Below, piece by piece: positions 48,376 to 56,152 of a DNA stretch of 64,000 bases. Numbering within the stretch: position 1 is the stretch's first letter; each line of letters starts with the position of its first letter. Origin of the DNA: an uncultured Acidobacteriota bacterium (lineage in GTDB: Bacteria > Acidobacteriota > Vicinamibacteria > Vicinamibacterales > CAVVIG01). The stretch is from assembly GCA_902825985.1 (NCBI GenBank), contig CADEDC010000026.1, forward strand, positions 1-64,000, in the 5' to 3' direction. Under the pieces are notes generated by a model. The model was not told the DNA's origin and did no database searches. It worked only from the letters and a program-made list of their open reading frames with translations. A program made the position numbers and the translations under genes.

Positions 48376-49634
48376 TCGACCGGTTCCACCTTCAGAACGG
48401 CGCCATCGACCTCCTCCGTCAGCAGGTAGATGGATCCGTCCGGACCTTGCCGGATGTCGCGGATCCGCTGCTTGAGTTCAGGAAGAATCGTTTCGCGCCG
48501 CGTCTCCCACATCCGGTCGTTGAAAACCACCCGCTCGACACCGGTCGCCCCATTCACACGGCCGCGTACGATGCTGCCGACCATCAGGTTGTTCTTCCAC
48601 GCGGGAAACCGGTCGCCGGTATAGAAGAGCAGTCCTGACGGCGTGATGCCGGGAATCCAGACGAGGAGCGCCGGCTCGATCCCGGGAACATTCGGATTCG
48701 AGATCGGTGAACTGTCGTTGTTCCGGCCGTAGCTGTAGTCGGGCCACCCATAGTCGGCGCCGGCCTTGAGGATGTTCACCTTGTCGCCGCCGTACGGGCC
48801 GAGCTCCACGTGAAACATCTGACCCGTGGCCGGGTGTGGCGCAATGCCGAAATGATCGCGATGGCCGACGGAGTACACTTCCGGCCGGGCGTCGCTCTTT
48901 CCGACAAACGGATTATCGGGCGGCACGGAGCCATCGTCGCGCAGGCGAACCACCTTGCCGTACGCCGTGTTTGTCTTGCGCGGGTCCAGTTCAGGCCCTT
49001 CCTGGCCCGCCGGCAGGCGCCCGCCGGCGCCGCTGATGGTCATGAACAGGGTACCGTCCGGCGCGAAGGCCATGCGCGACGCCCCCGGGGTCACCGGATC
49101 GCTGACATACAGGTCCTCGACGCCGGTCAGGGCCGCGCCCTCGTACCGGCCACGCGCCAGCACCATGGGCGAACGGCCATTCCCCGGCCGCGAATAGGAG
49201 AAGTACACCCACCGGTTTTCGGCGAAGCGCGGATGCAGGACGAGGTCGAAGATCCGGCGCATCGGCGGCAATCCGGCCACCGGTGTGGGATCGAGACGTC
49301 CGTTTCTGATGGCCCGAATCGCTCCCGTATAACGCATGCTCACCAGCATGTCGCCGTCAGGGAGAAGCAGCAGGGTCCAGGGACGGTCGAGGCCACGAGC
49401 CACGACGGTCACGGACACTTTGTGCTGGTAGGTATCGAACACGGCTGGCAGCGTGGGCAGCGGATTGCCGCCCCGCCCCTGCCGCCCCGTCGGTATCTGG
49501 CCGGATGGTGCCGCGCCAGCCTGACGACCGGTTGCCGGCGTCGTCTGCGCGGCCGCCGGAATGCGGCCAAGTATCACGGCTGTCAGGGCACACCCGAGAA
49601 GGGCACGCGAGCGCGCGGGGTGGCGGTTCATCAT
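48372..49634 (-). CDS. PQQ-dependent aldose sugar dehydrogenase-like protein
   Basis: The 420-residue exported protein belongs to the soluble glucose/aldose dehydrogenase (Asd/YliI-like) beta-propeller family. After a signal peptide and a Gly/Gln-rich linker come VVARGLDRPWTLLLLPDGDM, LVSMRYTGAIR, DLVLHPRFAENRWVYFSYS, VYSVGHRDHFGIAPHPATGQ (conserved His near PQQ) and GADYGWPDYSYG. It would oxidise sugars in the periplasm. Two ATGs open it; the first is 6 nt after AAGGA. It shares a divergent promoter region with an ECF sigma factor, both genes having CAGGTGTT close to their start codons. Confidence 0.85.
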   Translation of the reverse strand: MMNRHPARSRALLGCALTAVILGRIPAAAQTTPATGRQAGAAPSGQIPTGRQGRGGNPLPTLPAVFDTYQHKVSVTVVARGLDRPWTLLLLPDGDMLVSMRYTGAIRAIRNGRLDPTPVAGLPPMRRIFDLVLHPRFAENRWVYFSYSRPGNGRSPMVLARGRYEGAALTGVEDLYVSDPVTPGASRMAFAPDGTLFMTISGAGGRLPAGQEGPELDPRKTNTAYGKVVRLRDDGSVPPDNPFVGKSDARPEVYSVGHRDHFGIAPHPATGQMFHVELGPYGGDKVNILKAGADYGWPDYSYGRNNDSSPISNPNVPGIEPALLVWIPGITPSGLLFYTGDRFPAWKNNLMVGSIVRGRVNGATGVERVVFNDRMWETRRETILPELKQRIRDIRQGPDGSIYLLTEEVDGAVLKVEPVD

Positions 49635-49645
49635 CGACGGTCCTT

Positions 49646-49729
49646 AACACCTGGACGATACGGTATATTCCATCCGCGGTCAGAGGGTGCCTCGCAACGA
49701 GGTGCAATAAAGCCGTCTGCTCAGGTGTT
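49646..49729. promoter_or_regulatory. Inverted CAGGTGTT pair in a divergent promoter region
   Basis: AACACCTG at 49646-49653 and its complement CAGGTGTT at 49722-49729 each lie about 12 nt upstream of the start codon they face (sugar dehydrogenase on minus, ECF sigma on plus). A small hairpin CCTCG-CAA-CGAGG is at 49690-49702. The positions are inside the likely 5' leader or ribosome-binding stretch. Shared regulation is inferred. Confidence 0.4.
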
Positions 49730-49741
49730 GATAGCAACAAC

Positions 49742-50320
49742 GTGAGGGAACCGTGCGGGCCGCGGTCGGCGGCGTTCGACGCCGAGGCGGTCGACTACCT
49801 GGACCACCTGAAGGCGCTTGCACGGCGCCTGGCGGAGAATCGCAGCGAGGCAGACGACCTCGTGCAGGAAGCGTATCTGCGTGCGTTGCAGTCCTCGCAT
49901 CGCTTCACGCCGGGTACCAACCTGCTGGGTTGGCTGCGGACGATTCTGACGAACGTCGCCAGCAACCGCCGCCGCGATCGATTCCGGAGCCGGGTGCGAA
50001 CCAACGAGGCGGAGGTCGCACGCGCCACCGGCGCCTGGGCATCATCCGGCGCGACGCCGGAGCAACTGCTCCTGAACGACGTCATCGGCGGACGGCTGCA
50101 GATGGCGCTCGAGTCGATGCCCAAGGCGCTCAGGGACGCGACGTGGCTGCGCGACGTCGAAGGCCTGAGCTACACCGAGATCGCCGCGCGGCTACGCGTC
50201 CCTCTCGGCACCGTCATGTCGCGAATTTCGCGCGGCCGCCGCCTGCTGCACACGCGCCTGCTCGCCCTCGATGGCGCGGGCTCGAATGAGGAAAGGTGCG
50301 CCGACGATGACGTGCGGTGA
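49742..50320 (+). CDS. ECF sigma factor
   Basis: A GTG at 49742 is the first plausible start of this 192-residue protein. Region 2 reads ALARRLAENRSEADDLVQEA followed by YLRALQSSHRF and NLLGWLRTILTNVASNRRRD; region 4 reads LESMPKALRDATWLRDVEGL and SYTEIAARLRVPLGTVMSRI. It is a typical extracytoplasmic-function sigma. Its last codons overlap the anti-sigma start, marking a sigma/anti-sigma pair. It probably controls a response sensed outside the cytoplasm. Confidence 0.9.
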   Translation: MREPCGPRSAAFDAEAVDYLDHLKALARRLAENRSEADDLVQEAYLRALQSSHRFTPGTNLLGWLRTILTNVASNRRRDRFRSRVRTNEAEVARATGAWASSGATPEQLLLNDVIGGRLQMALESMPKALRDATWLRDVEGLSYTEIAARLRVPLGTVMSRISRGRRLLHTRLLALDGAGSNEERCADDDVR

Positions 50321-50903
50321 CGTCGATCGGTTGATGACACCGTTCATCGACGACACGTGCAGCGCGGCGGACCGGGCCGGCATCCTCGCCCACCTGGAGC
50401 AGTGTCGTGACTGTCGCGCGCGGGCGGAAGCGGAGTCGACGGCCCGCCACGTGCTGCAGGCGCACGCCGCCGTCGCCCGGACGTTGGGCGTCTCGCCGCC
50501 CTGGTGGCGGCCGCGTGTCTTCCGGCTCGGGCGGCCGACACTGCCGATGGCGCCCCCAGTGCTGCTGGTCGGCGCGATCGTCGTGGCTGCGGCGTTCGGG
50601 TGGTGGCTCCAGCCGACGCCGGTCACGGCCGTCGGGATCATCACGGACAGCTTCTGCAACGGGCGGCACGGGCAGTTCACGCGGGAGTTCGCGGTGAGCG
50701 AGAGCGAATGCACGCTGGGCTGCATCGCGCGCGGAGCGGAGTTCGTGTTGGTCACTGACACCGGGGTCTATCGCATCCGCAACCAGGAGATGCCGCAGCT
50801 CCCGACGTTCGCCAGCCAGCGGGTGAAGGTCGACGGCACGATGGCGGACGGCGCGATCGTCGTGCAGCAGCTCGCCGCCGCCGACGCTGGCCACGCGCAG
50901 TAA
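50307..50903 (+). CDS. Zinc-finger anti-sigma factor with extracytoplasmic Cys-rich sensor domain
   Basis: The start ATG 50307 (AGGAAAGG upstream) lies inside the sigma gene's end, giving 198 residues. The N-terminus has the zf-HC2/ZAS pattern: CGDVDRLMTPFIDDT and HLEQCRDC (H-x3-C-x2-C). A single membrane helix follows (PVLLVGAIVVAAAFGWWL). The C-terminal part, GIITDSFCNGRHG, then SECTLGCIARGAEFVLVTDT, GVYRI, resembles small secreted DUF5818-type proteins (pattern 'G.I.DSxCxxxH...CTxxCVxxGxxYVL'). This would be a built-in periplasmic sensor. It likely holds the sigma factor at the membrane until a signal arrives. Confidence 0.82.
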   Translation: MTCGDVDRLMTPFIDDTCSAADRAGILAHLEQCRDCRARAEAESTARHVLQAHAAVARTLGVSPPWWRPRVFRLGRPTLPMAPPVLLVGAIVVAAAFGWWLQPTPVTAVGIITDSFCNGRHGQFTREFAVSESECTLGCIARGAEFVLVTDTGVYRIRNQEMPQLPTFASQRVKVDGTMADGAIVVQQLAAADAGHAQ

Positions 50904-50980
50904 GCCGCGCGGGTCGCGCACGCGCGGCGCGCGTGGGCTAGACTTCACCGGGACTGAGACGTCAGAGACGGAGTGTGCAG

Positions 50981-52267
50981 GTGAGACGATCGCGAGCGAT
51001 GCTCGGGCTGGCCCTCGTGGTGGGCCTTTTCGGTACGCGCGCCCTGAGCCAGGCCCCTCCCCCCCGTGCCCCACTCGCCCTGGTCGGTGGGACCATCTAC
51101 ACCAATCCCCTGCTGCCCCCCATCCGCGATGGCGCCGTCCTGGTCGAGGGCGGCAGGATCGTGTCGGTCGGGCCCCGTTCGTCCGTGCGCATTCCGCGCG
51201 GCGCCACGGTCCTCGACACGACCGGGTCGACGATTACGGCAGGCTTCTGGAACAGCCACGTCCACTTCCTCGAGAGGATGTGGGCCAATGCGGCGACGGC
51301 CCCGGCCGCGGATCTCACCCGGCAGTTCCAGCTGATGCTGACCCAGTACGGCTTCACCAGCGTGTTCGACATCTGGTCGTCGTGGGACCACACGCGGCAG
51401 TTGCGCGACCGTGTCGAGTCGGGTGAGGTGGCGGGCCCGCGCATTCGCGCCACCGGCCCGGCGATGTTTCCGAAGGCCGCCGGCGCGAGCCCGGAGATGG
51501 AGCTGTCGCCGACGGCCGTCTGGGCCAGCCTGGGTTTCATGCCACAGGAGACGATCCGGCTCTCGCGCGTGTCCGAGACGGCCGAGGCCGTCGCCAACGC
51601 GAAACGGCTACTCGACCTCGGGGCCGACGGCATCAAGCTCTACGTCACGTTCGGCGGCGCGAACGGACCGTCGATGTCCGCCGGCCTGATTCAGGCGGTG
51701 GTGCAGGAGGCGCACGGCCGCGGCAAGCTGGTGTTCGTGCATCCGACGACCACGGCAGGGCTGATGACGGCGGTGCGGGCCGGTGTCGACGTGCTCGCCC
51801 ACACGACGCCGCAATCGGGGCCATGGAACGATGAGGTCCTGGCGGCCATGTCGCAGGCGCGGGTCGCCCTCATCCCGACGCTGTCGTTCTGGCGTTACCA
51901 GATGCGGCATGACCGCATCTCGGCGGCGGATGCTGTGGAGGAGTCGGCGGTGGGACAGTTGCGCCGCTGGGTCGCCGCCGGCGGCACCGTGCTGTACGGG
52001 ACCGATCTCGGGTGGGTGACCATCTACGATCCGACGGTGGAGTACGAGCTGCTGGCACAGGCGATGACCTTCCCGCAGATCCTGGCGTCGCTGACGACCG
52101 CCCCGGCGGATCGCTTCGGCGAGACCGCCAGCCTCGGACGCGTCGCCCCCGGCTACCTCGCCGATCTGACGGTGATCCGCGGCGATCCTGCCCGGGACAT
52201 CCGCGCCCTGTCGCGGATCGACTACACCATCCGCGACGGCAACGTGATCTACCGCGCGCCACGATAG
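50981..52267 (+). CDS. Exported amidohydrolase
   Basis: GTG 50981 lies 7 nt after GGAG (alternatives: GTG 50975, ATG 50999) and gives 428 residues. A signal peptide (MLGLALVVGLFGTRALSQ) is present. Amidohydrolase motifs: NSHVHF (metal HxH), GADGIKLYVTFGG (Lys), KLVFVHPTT and DVLAHTT (metal His), and VLYGTDLGW (Asp). It belongs to the imidazolonepropionase/aryldialkylphosphatase-like group of secreted amidohydrolases. Substrate unknown. It follows the anti-sigma gene on the same strand, 77 bp later. Confidence 0.88.
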   Translation: MRRSRAMLGLALVVGLFGTRALSQAPPPRAPLALVGGTIYTNPLLPPIRDGAVLVEGGRIVSVGPRSSVRIPRGATVLDTTGSTITAGFWNSHVHFLERMWANAATAPAADLTRQFQLMLTQYGFTSVFDIWSSWDHTRQLRDRVESGEVAGPRIRATGPAMFPKAAGASPEMELSPTAVWASLGFMPQETIRLSRVSETAEAVANAKRLLDLGADGIKLYVTFGGANGPSMSAGLIQAVVQEAHGRGKLVFVHPTTTAGLMTAVRAGVDVLAHTTPQSGPWNDEVLAAMSQARVALIPTLSFWRYQMRHDRISAADAVEESAVGQLRRWVAAGGTVLYGTDLGWVTIYDPTVEYELLAQAMTFPQILASLTTAPADRFGETASLGRVAPGYLADLTVIRGDPARDIRALSRIDYTIRDGNVIYRAPR

Positions 52268-52366
52268 CCCGGATCCGTCGTAGACGCCGCCACGCGCCGC
52301 TCGGCTGGGCGCAGCTCTCGGGCGCATTGTCCTACCGGGCGCCCCACGCTAAGCTCAGTGACCTGC

Positions 52367-53713
52367 ATGGCCGGGTCATCGTCTCCCACGCCGCCGCTGC
52401 TCGCCGGGCTGGTCGTCACGCTCCTGGCGGTCATCGCCAGTGCCTACTACATGACGAGCCAGATCACGGCACTGCGCACGCTGCAGGCCGACGTCGCCGA
52501 CCGTCATCGCCGGCACTCGCTGCAACTGCTCCGCATCCAGAACAACCTGAACGCGATCGGTCTCGGCATGCGCGACATGCTGGACAACGACGGACCCTAT
52601 CCGCTCTCCGCCTGGAGCAGTCAGTTCGCGCGCCTTCGCGCCGACCTGGACGATGCACTGCACGTCGAGGCGACGCTGACGGCGGCGGACATCGAACCGG
52701 ACCAGCGAACCTACCTCGTGCAGTCGGTCGGACAGTTCTGGGACGCGCTCGACCGGACGTTTGCCCTTGATGCGAGCGGACAGACCGCACAGGCGCGCGA
52801 CCAGATTCAGGTATCGCTGCAGGCGCGCCAGGCCTCGCTGAGCACGGCAGTGGCGCGATTGCTGGCCCGGAACAATGAGGCCGATGCGGAAACGGCGGTC
52901 CGCGTTCGCGGCATCTATGACGATGTCCAGCGGCAGGTCTACCTCTTGATCGGGGCAACACTGGCCACCGTGCTCGTCACCGGACTGTTCGTCATCCGCA
53001 GCAACCGGCGCGTGTTCGCTCGCCTCGCCGCGCTGTCGGATGAGAGGCGGGAACTCGCCCGCCAGGTGATTGCGGCGCGCGAGTCGACGATGCGGGAGGT
53101 GTCGCGGGAACTGCACGACGACCTCGGCCAGTCGCTGACGGCCATGGGGTCAATGCTGGCCCGCGTCGTGCTCCGCCTACCGGAGGCGGCCGACAGGGAC
53201 GATCTACGTGAGGTACAGGTCATCGCGCAGGCGACACTGGACAAGGTCCGCGGCTTGTCCCAGAGCCTGCATCCATCGGTGATCGAGGATGCCGGGCTCG
53301 ATGTCGCCATCGAATCGTACCTGTCCGGCATCGAACGGCAGATCGGCGTCGCCGTGTCATTCGAGCGCAGCGGCGCCTTCTCCCGCGTCGATCCAGCCGT
53401 GGCCATCCATGTCTACCGGATCCTGCAGGAGGCGCTGAACAACGTCGCGCGTCACGCCCGCCAGTCGCAGGCCAGGGTGCGACTGGCGGTCACCGATGCG
53501 AGCCTGGTGCTCGAGATCGAGGATCACGGCCCTGGCCTGCCGTCGACGAACGAGCGCCATGGTCTCGGCCTGGTCGGCATGCGGGAACGGGCGACGCTCA
53601 TCGGCGGCGCCCTGACCTTCACCGTTCCGGCCGGCGGCGGCACCTGTGTGCGGCTGACGCTGCCGATGCCAGACGCCGGCGCCGCCGCATCTCCCGCCGG
53701 GGTGACGGCATGA
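52367..53713 (+). CDS. Sensor histidine kinase, HisKA_3 (NarX/DesK-like)
   Basis: ATG 52367 gives 448 residues (a GTG at 52358 is also possible). Two membrane helices (LLAGLVVTLLAVIASAYYM and VYLLIGATLATVLVTGLFVI) flank a ~160-residue extracytoplasmic helical sensor. The cytosolic part has the dimerisation/phosphoacceptor segment MREVSRELHDDLGQSLTAMG with His250, and a GHKL ATPase (HVYRILQEALNNVARHARQS, then EDHGPGLP and HGLGLVGMRERATLIGG). It overlaps the response regulator gene by 4 bp, so the two form one two-component system. Confidence 0.92.
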   Translation: MAGSSSPTPPLLAGLVVTLLAVIASAYYMTSQITALRTLQADVADRHRRHSLQLLRIQNNLNAIGLGMRDMLDNDGPYPLSAWSSQFARLRADLDDALHVEATLTAADIEPDQRTYLVQSVGQFWDALDRTFALDASGQTAQARDQIQVSLQARQASLSTAVARLLARNNEADAETAVRVRGIYDDVQRQVYLLIGATLATVLVTGLFVIRSNRRVFARLAALSDERRELARQVIAARESTMREVSRELHDDLGQSLTAMGSMLARVVLRLPEAADRDDLREVQVIAQATLDKVRGLSQSLHPSVIEDAGLDVAIESYLSGIERQIGVAVSFERSGAFSRVDPAVAIHVYRILQEALNNVARHARQSQARVRLAVTDASLVLEIEDHGPGLPSTNERHGLGLVGMRERATLIGGALTFTVPAGGGTCVRLTLPMPDAGAAASPAGVTA

Positions 53714-54360
53714 GCGCCAGCCCGGGCGCCGGACGTCGCCCGCCGATCGCCGTGCTGCTGGTGGACGACCACGCGCTCGTTCGGCGCGGCTTCCGCCGGC
53801 TGCTGGAAGACGACGACGCCCTCCATGTCGCCGGGGAGGCCAGCGGCGGCAACGAGGCGGTGCGCCTCGCGCGTGCGTTGCGCCCGGACGTCGTCGTCAT
53901 GGACTGCGCGATGGCCGATGGCGGTGGGCTCGAGGCGACGCGGCAGATCGTGCGCGAGTCGCTGGCCGGGGCGGTGCTGATGCTGAGCATGCATGCCGAG
54001 CCGACGCTGGTGCGCCAGGCGCTCGACGCCGGCGCCCGCGGCTACATTCTGAAGAGCGCGATCGATCTCGACCTCGCCGCGGCGGTGAAGCGCGTCGCTG
54101 CCGGCGAGCGGGTGCTCGATGCGCGGGTCACGGTTGGCGAGCCGCTCAAGGGCAATCGCGCCGCGTTGACGCCGCGCGAACTCGAGGTGCTGCGCCTCAT
54201 CTGCGAAGGAAAGTCCAACCGGGAAGTCGCCGCGCTGCTCCAGCTCAGCCCGAACACCGTGTCGGTGCACCGCACCAATATCATGGAGACACTCGGCGTC
54301 CACAAGACCGCTGAACTCGTCGTGTACGCGATCCAGAACGGGCTGGTGACGCTGCCGTGA
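53710..54360 (+). CDS. NarL/FixJ-type response regulator
   Basis: The 216-residue protein has a receiver domain with the acidic pocket LVDDHALVRRG, phospho-Asp in DVVVMDCAMADGGG, and Lys in YILKSAIDL. A LuxR-type helix-turn-helix follows (LTPRELEVLRLICEGKSNRE, VAALLQLSPNTVSVHRTNIM). It overlaps the kinase at its start and the CRTAC1 gene at its end by 4 bp each. The DNA target may include the downstream receptor promoter, where a palindrome is found. Confidence 0.94.
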   Translation: MSASPGAGRRPPIAVLLVDDHALVRRGFRRLLEDDDALHVAGEASGGNEAVRLARALRPDVVVMDCAMADGGGLEATRQIVRESLAGAVLMLSMHAEPTLVRQALDAGARGYILKSAIDLDLAAAVKRVAAGERVLDARVTVGEPLKGNRAALTPRELEVLRLICEGKSNREVAALLQLSPNTVSVHRTNIMETLGVHKTAELVVYAIQNGLVTLP

Positions 54361-56051
54361 ACCGCCGGGCTTTCGTCCACACCGCGCTCCATGCGGTCGG
54401 GCTGACCGCACTGGCACCCGGGCCACTGGGCGCCGCGGCGCGCCCGCTCACGCTGCAGCTGGCCGATGTCACGGCGGCCGCCGGCATCACCTTCCGCCAC
54501 AACAGCGGCGCCTACGGCGACAAGCTGCTCCCCGAGACGATGGGCGCCGGTTGTGCGTTCGTCGACTACGACCGCGACGGCTGGCTCGACGTCCTGCTGG
54601 TCAACGGGATGGACTGGCCCGGCCACACGCGAGCGCGGTCGACGCCGCGGCTGTACCACAACAACCGCGACGGCACATTTACCGACGTCACGCGGCAGGC
54701 CGGCCTCGACATCGAGATGTACGGCATGGGCGTGACGGTGGGCGATTTCGACAACGACGGCTGGCCGGACCTGTTCATCACCGCCGTCGGCCAGAGCCGG
54801 CTGTTTCGCAATACCGGTAAGGGGACCTTCGTCGACGTGACGACCACCAGCGGACTCGGCGGCCGCCAGGCGTTCAGCACATCCGCCATGTGGGTGGACG
54901 TCGATCGTGACGGACGCCTCGATTTGTTCGTCTGCAACTACGTCAAGTGGGCGGTCGAGCGGGACGTCTTCTGCAGCGCCGATGGACGGCAGAAGTCGTA
55001 CTGCACGCCGGAGGCCTTTCGCGGCGACACCTGCTGGCTGTTCCGCAACAACGGCAACGGCACCTTCACCGACATCACCGCCACCAGCGGCATCTTCGAC
55101 TCGAGTGCGAAGTCGCTCGGCGTGACGCTCGTCGACGTCGACGGCAACGGCTGGCCCGATCTGTTCGTCGCCAATGACACGCAACCGAACAAGCTGTATC
55201 GCAACCAGGGGAACGGCACCTTCAAGGAAGGCGGCGTGGCGGCGGGCGTCGCATTCAGCGCCGATGGCCGGGCGCGCGCCGGCATGGGCGTCGCCAGCAT
55301 CGACCTCGATGGTTCTGGGCAGCCGACGCTGGCCGTGACGAACTTCGACAACGAGATGGCCGGTCTGTATCGCCCGGTCTCGCCGGGCGTCTTCCGCGAC
55401 ACCGCGGTCGCCGCCGGCATCGGCGGACCCTCGCGTGCGACGCTCGGCTTCGGGTGCGCGTTCGCCGACCTCGATCTCGATGGCGCCGCCGATCTGGTCG
55501 TCGTCAACGGCCACATCGACGACACCGTACGCAACCTGCGTCCGGGCGCGACCTACGCGCAAGCGCCGCACCTGTTCCTCAACCAGGGCGACGGGGCCTT
55601 TCGCGATGCCGCCGCCGAGGCCGGCGCCGCGTTCGCGCGGCCGATGGTGGCGCGCGGGCTGGCAGTGGGCGATTTCGATCGCGATGGCGATCTCGATCTG
55701 CTCGTCACCACCAACAACGGTCCGTGCCGGCTGTTCAGGAACGATCTGGCGAACCGCCACCGGAGCATCCGTTTCCGCCTGGTCGGCACGCGATCGAATC
55801 GCGACGGCATCGGCGCGGTCGTGCGCATCTTCCACGGGTCGACGTCGCAGTCGCGTACCGTCCATTCGGGCGGCAGCTACCTGTCCCACTCCGACCTGGC
55901 GGTGACCTTTGGCGTCGGCCTGCGCGACCGCATCGACCGTGTCGTCATCGCCTGGCCCAGCAGCCAGTTCGAGGAGTTTCCCAACCTCGCGACCGGCAAG
56001 ACCTACGTCTGCACCGAAACGCGCGGTATCGTCGTCGCCGACGGCCGCTGA
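54357..56051 (+). CDS. CRTAC1-family FG-GAP/ASPIC (UnbV) exported protein
   Basis: A GTG start overlaps the response regulator stop; the 564-residue protein begins with a twin-arginine-like signal (NRRAFVHTALHAVGLTALAP). About seven FG-GAP-like repeats fold as a propeller, each with Ca-binding D-x-D-x-D-G (for example DYDRDGWLDVLLVNG, DFDNDGWPDLFITA, DLDLDGAADLVVVNG). The ASPIC/UnbV-type C-terminus reads RNDLANRHRSIRFRLVGTRS, NRDGIGAVVRI and IDRVVIAWPSSQFEEF. Such proteins accompany TonB receptors and TPR lipoproteins in Acidobacteria; activity is unknown. Coupled translation with the two-component genes is unusual. Confidence 0.9.
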   Translation: MNRRAFVHTALHAVGLTALAPGPLGAAARPLTLQLADVTAAAGITFRHNSGAYGDKLLPETMGAGCAFVDYDRDGWLDVLLVNGMDWPGHTRARSTPRLYHNNRDGTFTDVTRQAGLDIEMYGMGVTVGDFDNDGWPDLFITAVGQSRLFRNTGKGTFVDVTTTSGLGGRQAFSTSAMWVDVDRDGRLDLFVCNYVKWAVERDVFCSADGRQKSYCTPEAFRGDTCWLFRNNGNGTFTDITATSGIFDSSAKSLGVTLVDVDGNGWPDLFVANDTQPNKLYRNQGNGTFKEGGVAAGVAFSADGRARAGMGVASIDLDGSGQPTLAVTNFDNEMAGLYRPVSPGVFRDTAVAAGIGGPSRATLGFGCAFADLDLDGAADLVVVNGHIDDTVRNLRPGATYAQAPHLFLNQGDGAFRDAAAEAGAAFARPMVARGLAVGDFDRDGDLDLLVTTNNGPCRLFRNDLANRHRSIRFRLVGTRSNRDGIGAVVRIFHGSTSQSRTVHSGGSYLSHSDLAVTFGVGLRDRIDRVVIAWPSSQFEEFPNLATGKTYVCTETRGIVVADGR

Positions 56052-56087
56052 GCCGCGCCGCTGTCGAGGGCGGGACCGCACTAGTGC

Positions 56088-56105
56088 GTCCACACTATTG
56101 TGGAC
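56088..56105. promoter_or_regulatory. Candidate operator palindrome
   Basis: GTCCACA-CTAT-TGTGGAC, a perfect 7-bp inverted repeat with a 4-bp spacer, lies 47 bp before the GTG of the TonB receptor and 36 bp after the CRTAC1 stop. Position and symmetry suit a dimeric regulator; the arms resemble ACA/TGT sites of BlaI- or LuxR-type proteins. A terminator is less likely, as the stem is short and AT-poor with no T-run. Confidence 0.5.
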
Positions 56106-56152
56106 CACCGAAGCGGCCGGTAGAGTCCGCCCTGGATCTGGAGGGGCGGCGC

